A DNA stretch of 64,000 nucleotides from Kibdelosporangium aridum (GCF_900176515.1 NZ_FWXV01000008.1:248001-312000), one strand, 5' to 3'; shown: positions 32,500-41,488, numbered from the stretch's first letter. Translations and numbers: made by a program. Notes: generated by a model not told the origin, from the sequence alone.

Positions 32500-35199
32500 A
32501 TGCGCTTTCGGACCAAACGCGCGCGGGCCTGGGCCGCGGCAGGTGTGGCCGTGATGTCGTTGGCCGGTGTGGTTGTCGGCGGGATGGACAGGGCGCACGA
32601 GGCGCCGCGAGTGCGGTTGCACGGCGGCTCGGCGTGGCTGGCGTCCAGCAAGGCCGGGCAGTTGACCCTGCTTGACGGTGCCTCTGCCGAGGTGGCGGCG
32701 CGGGTGGATGTCGCGGCACCCGGCACTCCGATCCACGCGTCCCAGCTGGGACCGACGGGTTATGCCCTCAACAAGTCGGACGGAACCGTGGTGCGTGTGG
32801 ACGGCGCGACGCTGCTGCCTTCCCGTCCGTCGAAGCCGTTGGCAGGTGATGTCCTTCCCACGTCCCAAGCGTTGTATGCGTTGGATTCCGGTCGTGGGCT
32901 GTTGACGCCGGTCGATCCGGTTACGCTGACGCCCCGCGGTGCGCCGTTTTCCCTTGCGGCGAAGGTCTCTCCAGACGGGACCATTGTGGACAGCGTCGGG
33001 CGGTTGTGGATTCTCGATCGCGCGACTGGTGATCTGACTTGGTTCACCCCCGAAAAGGGACACACCAGGGCGGCGGCGAGCACAGCGGACAGAGCTCGGC
33101 TCACGGTGACCGATGGCCGTCCGGCGTTGCTGGATCTGGCGCGCCGCACGGCGGAACTGCTCGATCCGGATGACGGCTCGGTACAGGAATCGGCCCGCGT
33201 GGACCTCCGGCCGGACGACGCGGTCGAGGTCACCGGTTCAGCACAGCAGCAGCGGATACTGATCTCGGTCGCGTCCCGTGGGCTGCTCATGGTTTGTTCG
33301 TTTGGCGCGGACTCTTGCGCGGCCCCGATCCCCTTGGGGACCGGGAAGGCGGAGCTTGGCGCGGCGATCGAGACGGACAACCACGCGGTCGTGCCCGACT
33401 ACGGTAATGGGCAGGTCTGGATCATTGACCTGGGGGCGATGCGTGTGGTCGCACGACGGCAGTTGTTCGACCGTCCGGTGCGTTTCGAGTTGCTGACCCG
33501 CGATGGCGTGGTGTTCTACAACGACCCGGACAGCGACCAGGCAGGCGTTCTCGATCTCGATGGTGGCGTGCGCGCCGTGTCGAAGTACAACCCGGTAAAA
33601 CCGGGATCGGGTCCCGTCCGGGGCGAATTGGACAGCCCGAGCACTCGGCGGCAGCCACCATCCACGGGCGGCCCGCTCCGCCCCGGCACCGTGCCTCCGG
33701 TTGAGGGGGCCGGCGACTCCGCACACCAGCCACCCCCACCGGCGATCGTCCTGCCACAGGTCGACATCGTCCTCAAGCCCAGCGACAGGGGAGTGGTCGG
33801 CGAGGAGTTCGAGCTCACGGCTGTTGCCCGCGGTCCCGCCGGCCTGGCCAGTGCCCGCTGGACCTTCGGCGATGGCACGCAGGCCACCGGGCTCAGTGTC
33901 CGCCACTCGTGGGATCGTCCTGGCGAGTTCCAGATCCACCTCGCCGCGACGACGGATACTGGCGTGTCCGCCCCAGTCGCCATCGAGACCGTGACGATCG
34001 AGCCCGTGGGCACTCCACCCCGCATCGCCGCACTGACCATCAACCCCGCCACTCCGAAGGTCGGTGAATCCGTGCGCTTCGGCGCACAGGTCACCGGCCA
34101 ACGCCCAGACCGCTGGGAATGGATGATCACCAGCGATCGGGGGAGTGTGGGCCGTTCGACCCGGCGGGAGTTCCAGCACACCTTCACAGCACCAGGCACC
34201 TACACCGCGACGTTGGCAGTGACGGCAAGTGGTGTGCGCGTCGAGAAATCCCAGCAGCTGACAGTCGAGCGTGCAGCGTGCCAGTGGAAAGTGGAGAAAA
34301 TCAAAACACTCGCGGGATTCGGCCCGGCCAACTTCGATGTCCGTGGTACGGACAGCAACGGCAACTACTCGGGTAATGTCACCGCCTCGGCAACCCAGTC
34401 GATCTTGGTAGTGCTGTGGACCAACGGCGAACCGCGCATTGCCCGCGAATTCGCCGACTTCCAGTACGCGCACGTCGCCGACGAGAACTCAGCAGGCACG
34501 ATATTGGTGAACGCCGAGGATCCTCGGACGGGTAGACAAGGCGTGTTCCTGTTCACCGGCGGTCACACCGGCAACGGCACAATCACTCAGCTACTTCCGC
34601 GCAACGGGTACGAGGCCCGCTCCGGGACCGCGCTCAACGACCGCGGTGACGTGCTGGTATGGGGAACGCGCAGCAGCGACGGGCGTGGTTTCACGATGCT
34701 CTGGCCGGCAGTTGGCGATCCGATCGTTACTGACACCACGGTCGGGGATGGCATCGACCTGGACGAGGACGGGACAGTACTGCTGTACGACGACATGGGA
34801 CATCCCGGGTACCTGTGGCGAGCCGGTCAGATCATTCCGTTGGAAAGCAACGGCTTGATCGGGCACATGGCAGGCATTCGTGCCGGCAAGGCCATCCGTA
34901 CGCAGTACCAAGGACCGGGTACGGACGTCCATTCCGTGCTTTATGAGAGCCCAGACGATCCACGGCCGATCGAGGTTCGTGGCACTGCGGAGGCGATCAA
35001 CGCCAATGGGCTGATCGCTGGGCACAGAGACTCGTACGAGGGGCCGCCCGCAGTATGGCGCAACACTGCGTTCCTGGCCGAACTTCCGTTGCCGGACGGC
35101 GCCACTGAAATCACTGGCAACACCTTTGTCGTCGGTGATGACGAGGTGATCTACGCCAGCGCCGCCAACTACGGGCCGGTCAAGTGGACTTGTTCGTAG
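32500..35199 (+). CDS. Large secreted/membrane-anchored PKD-domain protein
   Basis: About 899 residues from the ATG at 32500 (an upstream GTG at 32464 is possible). An N-terminal hydrophobic segment (AWAAAGVAVMSLAGVVVGGM) is a signal or anchor. Residues to about 375 look like a beta-propeller-like region (LTLLDGASAEVAARV, LYALDSGRGLLTPVD, VWIIDLGAMRVV). A Pro-rich linker leads to PKD-like domains (SARWTFGDGTQATGLSVRHSW; PDRWEWMITSDRG...TFTAPGTYTATL). The C-terminal region (CQWKVEKI to the end) resembles HAF-type repeats (TALNDRGDVLVWG, AEAINANGLIAGH). It probably works at the cell surface. Function unknown. Confidence 0.8.
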   Translation: MRFRTKRARAWAAAGVAVMSLAGVVVGGMDRAHEAPRVRLHGGSAWLASSKAGQLTLLDGASAEVAARVDVAAPGTPIHASQLGPTGYALNKSDGTVVRVDGATLLPSRPSKPLAGDVLPTSQALYALDSGRGLLTPVDPVTLTPRGAPFSLAAKVSPDGTIVDSVGRLWILDRATGDLTWFTPEKGHTRAAASTADRARLTVTDGRPALLDLARRTAELLDPDDGSVQESARVDLRPDDAVEVTGSAQQQRILISVASRGLLMVCSFGADSCAAPIPLGTGKAELGAAIETDNHAVVPDYGNGQVWIIDLGAMRVVARRQLFDRPVRFELLTRDGVVFYNDPDSDQAGVLDLDGGVRAVSKYNPVKPGSGPVRGELDSPSTRRQPPSTGGPLRPGTVPPVEGAGDSAHQPPPPAIVLPQVDIVLKPSDRGVVGEEFELTAVARGPAGLASARWTFGDGTQATGLSVRHSWDRPGEFQIHLAATTDTGVSAPVAIETVTIEPVGTPPRIAALTINPATPKVGESVRFGAQVTGQRPDRWEWMITSDRGSVGRSTRREFQHTFTAPGTYTATLAVTASGVRVEKSQQLTVERAACQWKVEKIKTLAGFGPANFDVRGTDSNGNYSGNVTASATQSILVVLWTNGEPRIAREFADFQYAHVADENSAGTILVNAEDPRTGRQGVFLFTGGHTGNGTITQLLPRNGYEARSGTALNDRGDVLVWGTRSSDGRGFTMLWPAVGDPIVTDTTVGDGIDLDEDGTVLLYDDMGHPGYLWRAGQIIPLESNGLIGHMAGIRAGKAIRTQYQGPGTDVHSVLYESPDDPRPIEVRGTAEAINANGLIAGHRDSYEGPPAVWRNTAFLAELPLPDGATEITGNTFVVGDDEVIYASAANYGPVKWTCS

Positions 35200-35274
35200 T
35201 GCATCGGCAGGATACTGCTACGTAACGACTCAGGGTACTTGCGCATAGCGGGCGAAGTTCGGGGGTAAGCAGCC

Positions 35275-35311
35275 GGTGACCGCACCGAGAATTCCTGGGG
35301 TTGCGGTCACC
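35275..35311 (+). terminator. Hairpin downstream of the PKD protein gene
   Basis: GGTGACCGCA (35275-35284) pairs perfectly with TGCGGTCACC (35302-35311) across a 17-base loop, 76 bases past the stop codon. Confidence 0.45.
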
Positions 35312-35345
35312 CTCGTCGGTCAAACAGTTGGCCGGCGAGGGCCCC

Positions 35346-35630
35346 ATGAACTGGGATGCCCGCCGTCGAACGCCGGAAACGCAGTCACAAGCAGCCGTGC
35401 CTGGCGGACTGAACCCGTGGGTCTCGTTCCTCTTGGACAAGCCGGTGCCGCTCACCCCGGATGATGGAGTGAGCGGCACCGTGTCGCGATCCGGCTCGCG
35501 AGCCCGAGACATCCCGAACCGCGGCCCATGGCCTTCACGGCGGATCCATTATGGACAGCTGGGCTGTCGATGGCTGTGTTGTCAAGGGGACGTGGTCGGG
35601 TTACTCGGGTTTGGTGTCGTCTGGGGGTGA
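35346..35630 (+). CDS. Possible truncated small protein, start-like DUF6668
   Basis: The frame starts MNWDARRRTPETQSQAAVPG with GGCGAGGG just upstream, and continues LNPWVSFLLDKPVPLTPDDG. That stretch resembles the N-terminus of actinobacterial DUF6668-like ATPases, but no P-loop follows and the last 40 residues look random. It may be a truncated gene. It contains a perfect 13-bp hairpin (35443-35455 with 35469-35481) and overlaps the convergent gene at 35582 by 49 bases. Low certainty. Confidence 0.25.
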   Translation: MNWDARRRTPETQSQAAVPGGLNPWVSFLLDKPVPLTPDDGVSGTVSRSGSRARDIPNRGPWPSRRIHYGQLGCRWLCCQGDVVGLLGFGVVWG

Positions 35631-35983
35631 CGCAGTGCGCGGTTGTTGCGCGGTTCGGTGCGGGTCTTGGCGTCGTCGATCTTACGGATCAGGCCATTGC
35701 GGACTTCGTTGAGCGCTACCGCCAGGCTCTGCGCCGAGGAGGTGGTCACCAGGTGCAGCCGGGTGGCGCGGCGGATCCAGCATTCCAGCGTGACTCGCTG
35801 ATCCACGCCGTCGCGATCCTTGAGACTGATTTCCAGGTCGACCTGTTCGTCGCGGAAGGACCGCAGTCTCGGCTCGAGCGCGGCAAGGCGTTGGATGATC
35901 CAGTCGCGTTCGGACACATGGAATCCGGTGACAATGCGGAGTCGCTGGGCGATCACGGTGGGATCTTCCGGAGTTCCGGTCAT
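35582..35983 (-). CDS. HPF/RaiA-like ribosome-associated protein
   Basis: About 133 residues from the ATG at 35983; an alternative ATG at 36010 adds 9. The core (RDWIIQRLAALEPRLRSFRD, then DLEISLKDRDGVDQRVTLECWI and a regular DALNEVRNGLIRKIDDAKTRTEPRNNR ending) fits the S30AE/sigma-54 modulation family seen in actinobacteria, which binds the ribosome and favours hibernation under stress. The Pro/Thr-rich last 15 residues look disordered. The long second half of full HPF (dimerisation domain) is missing, so this is a short form. It is monocistronic. Confidence 0.65.
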   Translation of the reverse strand: MTGTPEDPTVIAQRLRIVTGFHVSERDWIIQRLAALEPRLRSFRDEQVDLEISLKDRDGVDQRVTLECWIRRATRLHLVTTSSAQSLAVALNEVRNGLIRKIDDAKTRTEPRNNRALRHPQTTPNPSNPTTSP

Positions 35984-36010
35984 GTGCTGCGCCTTTCTGT
36001 GCTGCCACAC

Positions 36011-36825
36011 GCTCGGCGCGATGTTCGGTTGCCCGCCGAACGAAACGCCATTGCTGGCAGGGATGTATTCACCGGCGGGGGTGTGCGCTGGAGGGGCCCG
36101 TCAGCGTCGGTGACAAGCAGGTCCGAGATCATCTCGGCGCTCCCGCCTCTGGCCGGACTCGCCGGCCGGTCTTGTGCGCCCAAGGTGGCCCGGCTTGAGT
36201 GCCGGTGCTCGACATCCCTCAGTACTGCTCAGTATACGCTGAGATGGGCATCCATCGGCGGTTGCCGTGCACAGCTTGTCGTGTAAGGCTTCTGCGTCCG
36301 GTACCGCGTTTTCACGCGATCGTCCATAAAGGACTTTTGAGATCCCGGTACCATGAAACCGAATCGCGTTGGACACAATGGACAGGTCAGCCAGTGGACC
36401 GCTGGCGGCACTCTTGGCCGGATCCTTTTCACCGTAATCGACCGATCATGGCCGCCGAGGTGTACTGTCGGAGGTGTCGAAAGCACTTTGTATGCGAGCG
36501 GTCAAGCTCGCGTCGTTTTCGGCGACGCCCGCACCGGCCGGGTTTTCGCGGCTGTGGACGGGAGTACTGGCATGATGTCGGGACCGCGCACGCGCATCAC
36601 CACTCCTCTGGCCACATTGGTCACCGAGCCGCCTCGGCACACCTTGCTTTTGAGGTTGAAGCCGAAGGCCCCGGGACAGAGCGGACCTATATGACCTATG
36701 AGCAAGGCAGATTTGCCCGAGCCGCTGCCTCGGCGCGGAATGCGGAACAGACGCGGTACTCAAGCGCGCAACCTGGGGCCGCGGATGACGCCCTGCCCAA
36801 GCCCTCCGTGCGCAGTTTCGCAGCG
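36011..36825. other. Gene-poor stretch
   Basis: About 815 bases between the ribosome-associated protein and the transglutaminase-like gene. Several long frames cross it but none has a codon pattern, start site or motif that I trust; the frame of the downstream gene is open throughout but its upstream part is His/Arg-rich noise. A small inverted repeat CTCAG...CTGAG at about 36220-36245 is the only structure noticed. It may hold decayed genes or a long leader. Confidence 0.4.
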
Positions 36826-37653
36826 ATGACCGAGCAGAAGAGGTGGCTGCGGATCGGGTGCGCCTTCGACTACCGGGCCGAGATCGAGACGCCCACGGTG
36901 TTCCAGGTGCAGCCCAGCGGCGGTGGTGATGTGCGTGTGGCCGGCGAGCAGTGGTCGATGCAGCCCGACGTACCGATGCGCCACTACCGCGACCTCTACG
37001 GCAATCCGTGCACGCGAGTGGTGCTGCCGATCGGCCGATCGAGCCTGCAGTACCAGGCATTCGCCGAGGTGCTGGATGTCGCCGACGACGTAGCCGAGGA
37101 CGCGGCGGAAGTTCCACCGGACATGTTGCCGGATGACGTCCTTCTCTACACTCTGCCGAGCAGGTACTGCCTACCTGACATGCTCGGCGACGAGGCGTGG
37201 TCCCGGTTCGGCTCGGCCAGACCTGGATACAGTCGCGTTCGGCAGATCTGCGCGCACGTGCATGGTCACCTGAGTTTTCGATATGGCAGTTCCACTGCGA
37301 TGTCCACCGCCGCGGATGTCAACGCGTCGGGGTTCGGTGTGTGCCGGGACTTCACCCACTTGGCGATTTCGTTCTGCCGTGCGTTGAACATTCCGGCGCG
37401 CTACGTGTTCGGTTACCTGCCGGACATGGATACCGATCCGGATCCGGCGCCGATGGACTTCGCGGCCTGGATGGAGGTGTGGCTGGCCGGGCGCTGGTGG
37501 ACCTTCGATCCCCGCAACAACGAGCCTCGCAAGGGACGGGTACCGATCGGTCGCGGCAGGGATGCCGCCGATGTCGCGATGGCCACCACATTCGGCGGTC
37601 CCCATCTGGAGGCGATGCGGGTCATCGCGGAGGAATGTGATCGGCCGGCCTGA
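36826..37653 (+). CDS. Transglutaminase-like family protein
   Basis: 275 residues from the ATG at 36826 (MTEQKRWLRIGCAFDYRAEI). An N-terminal beta domain (FDYRAEIETPTVFQVQP, then DLYGNPCTRVVLP) precedes the papain-like core with the nucleophile in GFGVCRDFTHLAISFCRALN and NIPARYVFGYLP, then WWTFDPRNNEPRKGR. The His of the usual DFHAW motif is replaced (MDFAAWMEVWL), as in a COG1305 subfamily with DFSAW, so the triad is Cys-?-Asp. No signal peptide, probably cytoplasmic. Function unknown, perhaps a protease or cross-link-modifying enzyme. The stop lies 39 bases from the convergent repeat protein. Confidence 0.82.
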   Translation: MTEQKRWLRIGCAFDYRAEIETPTVFQVQPSGGGDVRVAGEQWSMQPDVPMRHYRDLYGNPCTRVVLPIGRSSLQYQAFAEVLDVADDVAEDAAEVPPDMLPDDVLLYTLPSRYCLPDMLGDEAWSRFGSARPGYSRVRQICAHVHGHLSFRYGSSTAMSTAADVNASGFGVCRDFTHLAISFCRALNIPARYVFGYLPDMDTDPDPAPMDFAAWMEVWLAGRWWTFDPRNNEPRKGRVPIGRGRDAADVAMATTFGGPHLEAMRVIAEECDRPA

Positions 37654-37692
37654 CCGGCACGCCCGATGATCACCGGCCGCGCTGCTGTGTTC

Positions 37693-37989
37693 CTACTTCT
37701 CTGGGTTGACGTCAGGGATCGCCTCGGACGCGGAGCCGGTGACATCTTGTGCCGCGCCGGTCGCGGTGCCGGTGAGGTCTTGTGCCGCGCCGGTCGCGGT
37801 GCCGGTGAGGTCTTGTGCCGCGCCGGTTGCGGTGCCGGTGAGGTCTTGTGCCGCGCCGGTTGCGGTATCGGTTGCTCCCTGCGCCGTGTCGGTGAGGTTG
37901 CCAGCGGATTCCGTCAGCTCGGTGACCTTGTCGGTGGCGCCGGACAAGAGCTCGCTGATCTTTTCCTTGACGATGTCGAACAGACCCAT
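37693..37989 (-). CDS. LEA-like 11-residue repeat protein
   Basis: 98-residue protein. MGLFDIVKEKISELLSGATDKV is followed by four near-identical 11-residue repeats of the form GTATGAAQDLT, then an acidic tail. Ala/Thr/Gln/Asp-rich 11-mers that form amphipathic helices when dried or bound to membranes are typical of group 3 late-embryogenesis-abundant proteins; this match is by composition and period only. GAGAGG precedes the ATG. Probably a stress or desiccation protector. The repeat is nearly perfect at the DNA level (33-bp units), so copy number could vary. Confidence 0.7.
   Translation of the reverse strand: MGLFDIVKEKISELLSGATDKVTELTESAGNLTDTAQGATDTATGAAQDLTGTATGAAQDLTGTATGAAQDLTGTATGAAQDVTGSASEAIPDVNPEK
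37744..37875. repeat. Four tandem 33-bp repeats
   Basis: Units at 37744-37776, 37777-37809, 37810-37842 and 37843-37875. The first three differ by one or two bases and the fourth by more. They encode the 11-residue repeats of the LEA-like protein on the minus strand. They are adjacent without spacers and lie within a coding region, so this is not a CRISPR array. Confidence 0.85.
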
Positions 37990-38261
37990 GACGTTGACCT
38001 CTCGAGTCGGGACTTCGGCACGAACATGCGCGTGACTGTCTCGGATGAGCAGGTCTCGGCCCGGCTAGGCGGCAGATGCCCCGGTTCATCACCAACTGAC
38101 ACATACTGTCATAAAACGGACACTACGTGTGCAGTTCGTCGCTGCGCCGAGTTGCTCTACGCGGATGTTGCGGGCAGCGCGAACTTGATGTAAACGTTTA
38201 CAGTGCACGAGGCTTCGGACCGCCGCCCGCTGCCGACTCCAGTGGTCGACAAGGAGGGCAC

Positions 38262-39284
38262 ATGAAGAAGTCCCAGATCACAGCGCTGCTGCTTGCTGTG
38301 TTCCTAGTGGCCGTGCCACAGGGTGCATCCGCGGTACCGATCGCGGCCACGGAAGTCGCGACGTCGCTGCGCGTGCCGTGGGCCGTGGCATTCCTTCCCG
38401 ACAAGAGCGCCTTGGTCGCTGAGCGGGACACGGGGCGGATCCTGTCGATCAAGGGCGGTACCGTGCGCGAGGTCGCCAAGATCTCCGGCGTGCAGGTCAA
38501 CGGTGAGGGCGGGTTGTTGGGGATCGCGGTGTCGCCGAAGTACACGACCGACCGATACATCTACGTGTACTACACGACTGAGTTGGACAACCGAATTGTG
38601 CGGCTGCGTCTTGGCGAGTCACCGAAGGTGATCGTCAAAGGTATCCCAGTGGCCGGAGCGCAGATCGGCGGGCGGCTGGCGTTCGGCCCGGACGGTTTCC
38701 TGTACGCCGGTACTGGCGATGCCGCCAACAGTGACAGTGCTCAGGACCCGAAGTCGTTGGGCGGCAAGATCTTGCGGATGACGCCGGACGGCAAGCCCGC
38801 TCCGGGCAACCCGTTCAGGTCATTGGTCTATTCCATGGGACACCGCAACGTGCAGGGCCTGGCGTGGGACGCCAAGGGGCGGATGTACGCCTCCGAACTC
38901 GGTCAGCAAGACCTCGACGAGGTGAATCTGATTCAGGCCGGCAAGAACTACGGCTGGCCGGAGTGCGAAGGCCCGTGCACCAACAAGAAGTACGTCAACC
39001 CACTGGTGACATGGGCGGTCGACCAAGCGTCGCCGAGTGGGATCGCGGTCTACAAGGGCAATCTGTACGTGACCGCGTTGCGCGGCGAGCGACTGTGGAA
39101 GTCCAAGATCAAGACCGACGGCACTCTGGCCAAGCCAGAGGCGATTCTCAAAGGCACGTACGGACGGTTGCGTGAGGCCGTGGTCGCGCCGGACGGAAAG
39201 TTGTGGATCGCGACGACGAACCGGGACGGCAACGGGGGCACGCCGCGTCCGACGGATGATCGGATCATCAGCACTGACGGCTGA
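38262..39284 (+). CDS. Secreted PQQ-type sugar dehydrogenase (GSDH/Asd family)
   Basis: 340-residue exported beta-propeller protein. AAGGAGG sits just before the ATG at 38262; residues 1-24 form a signal peptide ending GASA. Family motifs: VPWAVAFLPD, GEGGLLGIAVSP, GGRLAFGPDGFLYAGTGD, GHRNVQGLAWD and KNYGWPECEG. The GHR and NYGWP segments contribute to the PQQ site in soluble glucose dehydrogenases. It probably oxidises an aldose outside the cell. No PQQ synthesis genes are in the window. A paralogue is at 53559. Convergent with the MBL hydrolase gene. Confidence 0.88.
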   Translation: MKKSQITALLLAVFLVAVPQGASAVPIAATEVATSLRVPWAVAFLPDKSALVAERDTGRILSIKGGTVREVAKISGVQVNGEGGLLGIAVSPKYTTDRYIYVYYTTELDNRIVRLRLGESPKVIVKGIPVAGAQIGGRLAFGPDGFLYAGTGDAANSDSAQDPKSLGGKILRMTPDGKPAPGNPFRSLVYSMGHRNVQGLAWDAKGRMYASELGQQDLDEVNLIQAGKNYGWPECEGPCTNKKYVNPLVTWAVDQASPSGIAVYKGNLYVTALRGERLWKSKIKTDGTLAKPEAILKGTYGRLREAVVAPDGKLWIATTNRDGNGGTPRPTDDRIISTDG

Positions 39285-39316
39285 ATGGCTGTCCGATCCG
39301 GACATGCCGCCAACCA

Positions 39317-39934
39317 TCAGGCCTGGTCGACGTTGTGAATCTCGGCCTCAATGGTGGTGTCGTCGCCGTGACCAGTCTTCACCACCGTGTCTCCGGGCAG
39401 GGTGAGCAGCCGCGACCGGATGGAGTTCAGGATCGTCGGTTTGTCGCTGTACGAGCGTCCGGTCGCCCCAGGCCCGCCGCAGAACAGCGTGTCACCGGTG
39501 AAGACGGTGCCGAGATCCGGTGTGAGCAGGCAGGTGCTGCCCGGCGAGTGCCCCGGCGTGTGCAACGCGGTCAGCGTCGTGCCCGCGACGGTGAACTGTG
39601 TGTCCTCGGCGAGGTCGCCGTCGGGCGCCGCGGCCGGGTGGACGACATCCCAGAGCATCCGGTCCGCGGGGTTCAACCAGATCGGTGCGCCCGTCATCTC
39701 TCGCAGGTCCACCGCGGCGGTGATGTGGTCGTTGTGTCCGTGGGTGAGCACGATCGCCTTCACCCGGCGACCACCGATCGCCGCGACAATGGGGTCGGCG
39801 TCGTGCGGTGCGTCGATGATCAACACTTCGTTGTCGTCGCCGACCAGCCAGACGTTGTTGTCGACGTCGAAGTGCTGACCATCCAGGCTGAAAGTGCCGG
39901 AGATGACGGTTTTCTCGATCCGCGCGACGGTCAT
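39317..39934 (-). CDS. MBL-fold hydrolase, glyoxalase II-like
   Basis: 205 residues from the ATG at 39934, preceded by GGAG at 7 bases. The zinc motif is THGHNDHI (HxHxDH), then HTPGHSPGS, FTGDTLF and KTGHGDDT, all metal ligands present. The start MTVARIEKTVISGTFSLDG matches the actinobacterial hydrolase often next to the mycothiol-dependent formaldehyde/S-nitrosomycothiol dehydrogenase (Rv2260-like), suggesting an S-acyl- or S-formyl-mycothiol thioesterase. The usual dehydrogenase partner is not adjacent here; only a P450 remnant lies upstream. Confidence 0.85.
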   Translation of the reverse strand: MTVARIEKTVISGTFSLDGQHFDVDNNVWLVGDDNEVLIIDAPHDADPIVAAIGGRRVKAIVLTHGHNDHITAAVDLREMTGAPIWLNPADRMLWDVVHPAAAPDGDLAEDTQFTVAGTTLTALHTPGHSPGSTCLLTPDLGTVFTGDTLFCGGPGATGRSYSDKPTILNSIRSRLLTLPGDTVVKTGHGDDTTIEAEIHNVDQA

Positions 39935-40089
39935 GGCTCGACTCCGGGTTCGCTGGTTGTCATTGCGTTCGTTCGCCCGTCGGGCACTACGGCCGAACAT
40001 CGAGGCCCGCGAACGCCTCAACAGCATTGATACACGCCACCAGGACCGCTGTGATCACCAGGTGGCCTGCGACTGCAGCTCGTGTCAGG

Positions 40090-40369
40090 GACGGCGACGG
40101 TGAGATCCAGGAACCGGGTCAGCAGGATGGCCAGTGCCATCCGCAGTTCCGTGCTGGCCATTTGGGCGCCGGGGCAGAACTGTCGTGGCCCCGTCGAATG
40201 GGTCACGGAAGAGACCGTCGCGCGAGATGCGGTGGTCAACGACCGGATAGTTCGTCTCGCGCGGGTTGTAGGTGTACGGATGGCTGAACAGGTCCGGCGT
40301 GAGAACGGCGCCGGATGTGGTTGAAGTGCTGATGCTTGTCCTTTCAGGACCTTGAGTTTCCTCTGTCAC
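40090..40369 (-). pseudogene. Internally deleted cytochrome P450
   Basis: The 5' part reads like a P450 N-terminus (GAVLTPDLFSHPYTYNPRET). From about 40215, in another frame, comes the C-terminal heme region: HSTGPRQFCPGAQMASTELR then MALAILLTRFLDLTVAVP, i.e. the Cys-ligand loop and L-helix. The central ~300 residues are absent, so a large internal deletion plus frameshift has removed the gene's function. Codon use is normal for the region. This is a recent-looking pseudogene. Confidence 0.65.
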
Positions 40370-40682
40370 CGGTCACACCGGCACGGCTGCGTCGAGCAGC
40401 GGCGGGGGACACGGACTCGAGGGAAAATATGCGAACTACAACTTATTCAACTCTAGTGGCTCTGCGTTTGTTCCCGCCAGCGGACTGCGACGTGTGTCGC
40501 AGGGGTCTGCATCGGCTTGACGCTGCGGCGGCCATGATCGTCTTCGGGATCGAGGCGGTACAGCCGCTGAAGGCGTATCGTGTGGAGTTGTCGAGAGCAT
40601 TTCGTGCGCAGATATTCGAGTTTGCGCCGTCCTCGGTTCTCTCACATCGGTCGCGAGGCGGCCAGGACGGAGCACTGACGTC
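40370..40682. other. Intergenic region without a recognised gene
   Basis: No convincing reading frame. It is presumably the promoter region of the DUF5994 gene and the leader of the decayed P450. Confidence 0.4.
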
Positions 40683-41150
40683 ATGTCAGTCTCATCCACA
40701 CCGATCATTCCACCGCTCAACCCGTCGCGTGAGCGGACCCGGTTGCGGCTCAAGCCCGCGGGGTCGATCAGCGGTTACGTCGACGGCGCCTGGTGGCCGC
40801 GATCGCGGGATCTGGCCGCGGAGCTGCCTGCTCTCGCCGAGGTGCTCAGTGTCCGGCTCGGGGTGGTGTGGCGGGTGGTGTACGCCCTGACCTCGTGGGA
40901 GCCCGCGCCACGCCGGATCCGGCTCGACGGTCGTGACGTCCGTTTGGAGGGATTCCGGTCGCAGGACGGCAACGTCATCAGCGTCATCGCTTCGGACCGG
41001 CGGCGTATCCGCCTGCTGGTGATCCCCCAGGACATGACCGAGGTGGCCAGTCATGACGCGATGATGGCGGCCGCTGGCCGCGACAACTCAGACAGCCCGA
41101 CGATGATTCTGGCCCTGGACAACCGCCATCCCGGTGAGCCGTCGGCGTGA
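40683..41150 (+). CDS. DUF5994-type protein
   Basis: 155-residue cytoplasmic protein. It starts with a variable tail then RLRLKPAGSISGYVDGAWWPRSRDLAAELPALAEVLSVRLG, characteristic of the actinobacterial DUF5994 family (function unknown); later DGRDVRLEGFRSQDGNVISV and LLVIPQDM are also conserved. CGGAG precedes the ATG. The gene is followed after 20 bases by a small membrane protein, probably in the same operon. Actinobacteria usually carry several paralogues and express them under stress, as I recall; no direct evidence here. Confidence 0.8.
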   Translation: MSVSSTPIIPPLNPSRERTRLRLKPAGSISGYVDGAWWPRSRDLAAELPALAEVLSVRLGVVWRVVYALTSWEPAPRRIRLDGRDVRLEGFRSQDGNVISVIASDRRRIRLLVIPQDMTEVASHDAMMAAAGRDNSDSPTMILALDNRHPGEPSA

Positions 41151-41170
41151 ATACATTCGGAGAGACTAGA

Positions 41171-41488
41171 ATGACGCAACTTGTAGGCAAACCCGTGTCC
41201 GAATGGACACATCACGCGGCTGAACGGGCGCATGGCATCAACGACGACGTGCGTGAACGGATTCACCTGGCTGGCGACGCCTTGCTCGGGCGTCGGCCAC
41301 GACGCAACTGGCTGGAGACTGTCGGCATACTCATGCTGGGTATCGCTGTCGGCGTGCTAGTCGCTTTCGCCACTCTCCGTCGTACACCTCCGCCGCCGGA
41401 GCCGGCCATCACCGACAACGAAGACGAGGCGCCGCAACCGGCGTCGGCAGTGCCGCTCGAGACAGCAAGGGCAAATCGATCCCGCTAG
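41171..41488 (+). CDS. Small single-pass membrane protein
   Basis: 105 residues from the ATG at 41171, preceded by GGAGA. One transmembrane helix (ETVGILMLGIAVGVLVAFATLRR) follows a cytoplasmic N-terminal segment (TQLVGKPVSEWTHHAAERAHG), and a Pro/Glu-rich tail follows the helix. No recognised family. Close spacing to the DUF5994 gene indicates co-transcription. Confidence 0.75.
   Translation: MTQLVGKPVSEWTHHAAERAHGINDDVRERIHLAGDALLGRRPRRNWLETVGILMLGIAVGVLVAFATLRRTPPPPEPAITDNEDEAPQPASAVPLETARANRSR

Noticed and set aside
37744..37875. CRISPR-like array
   Set aside because: Repeats are contiguous without spacers and encode protein repeats.
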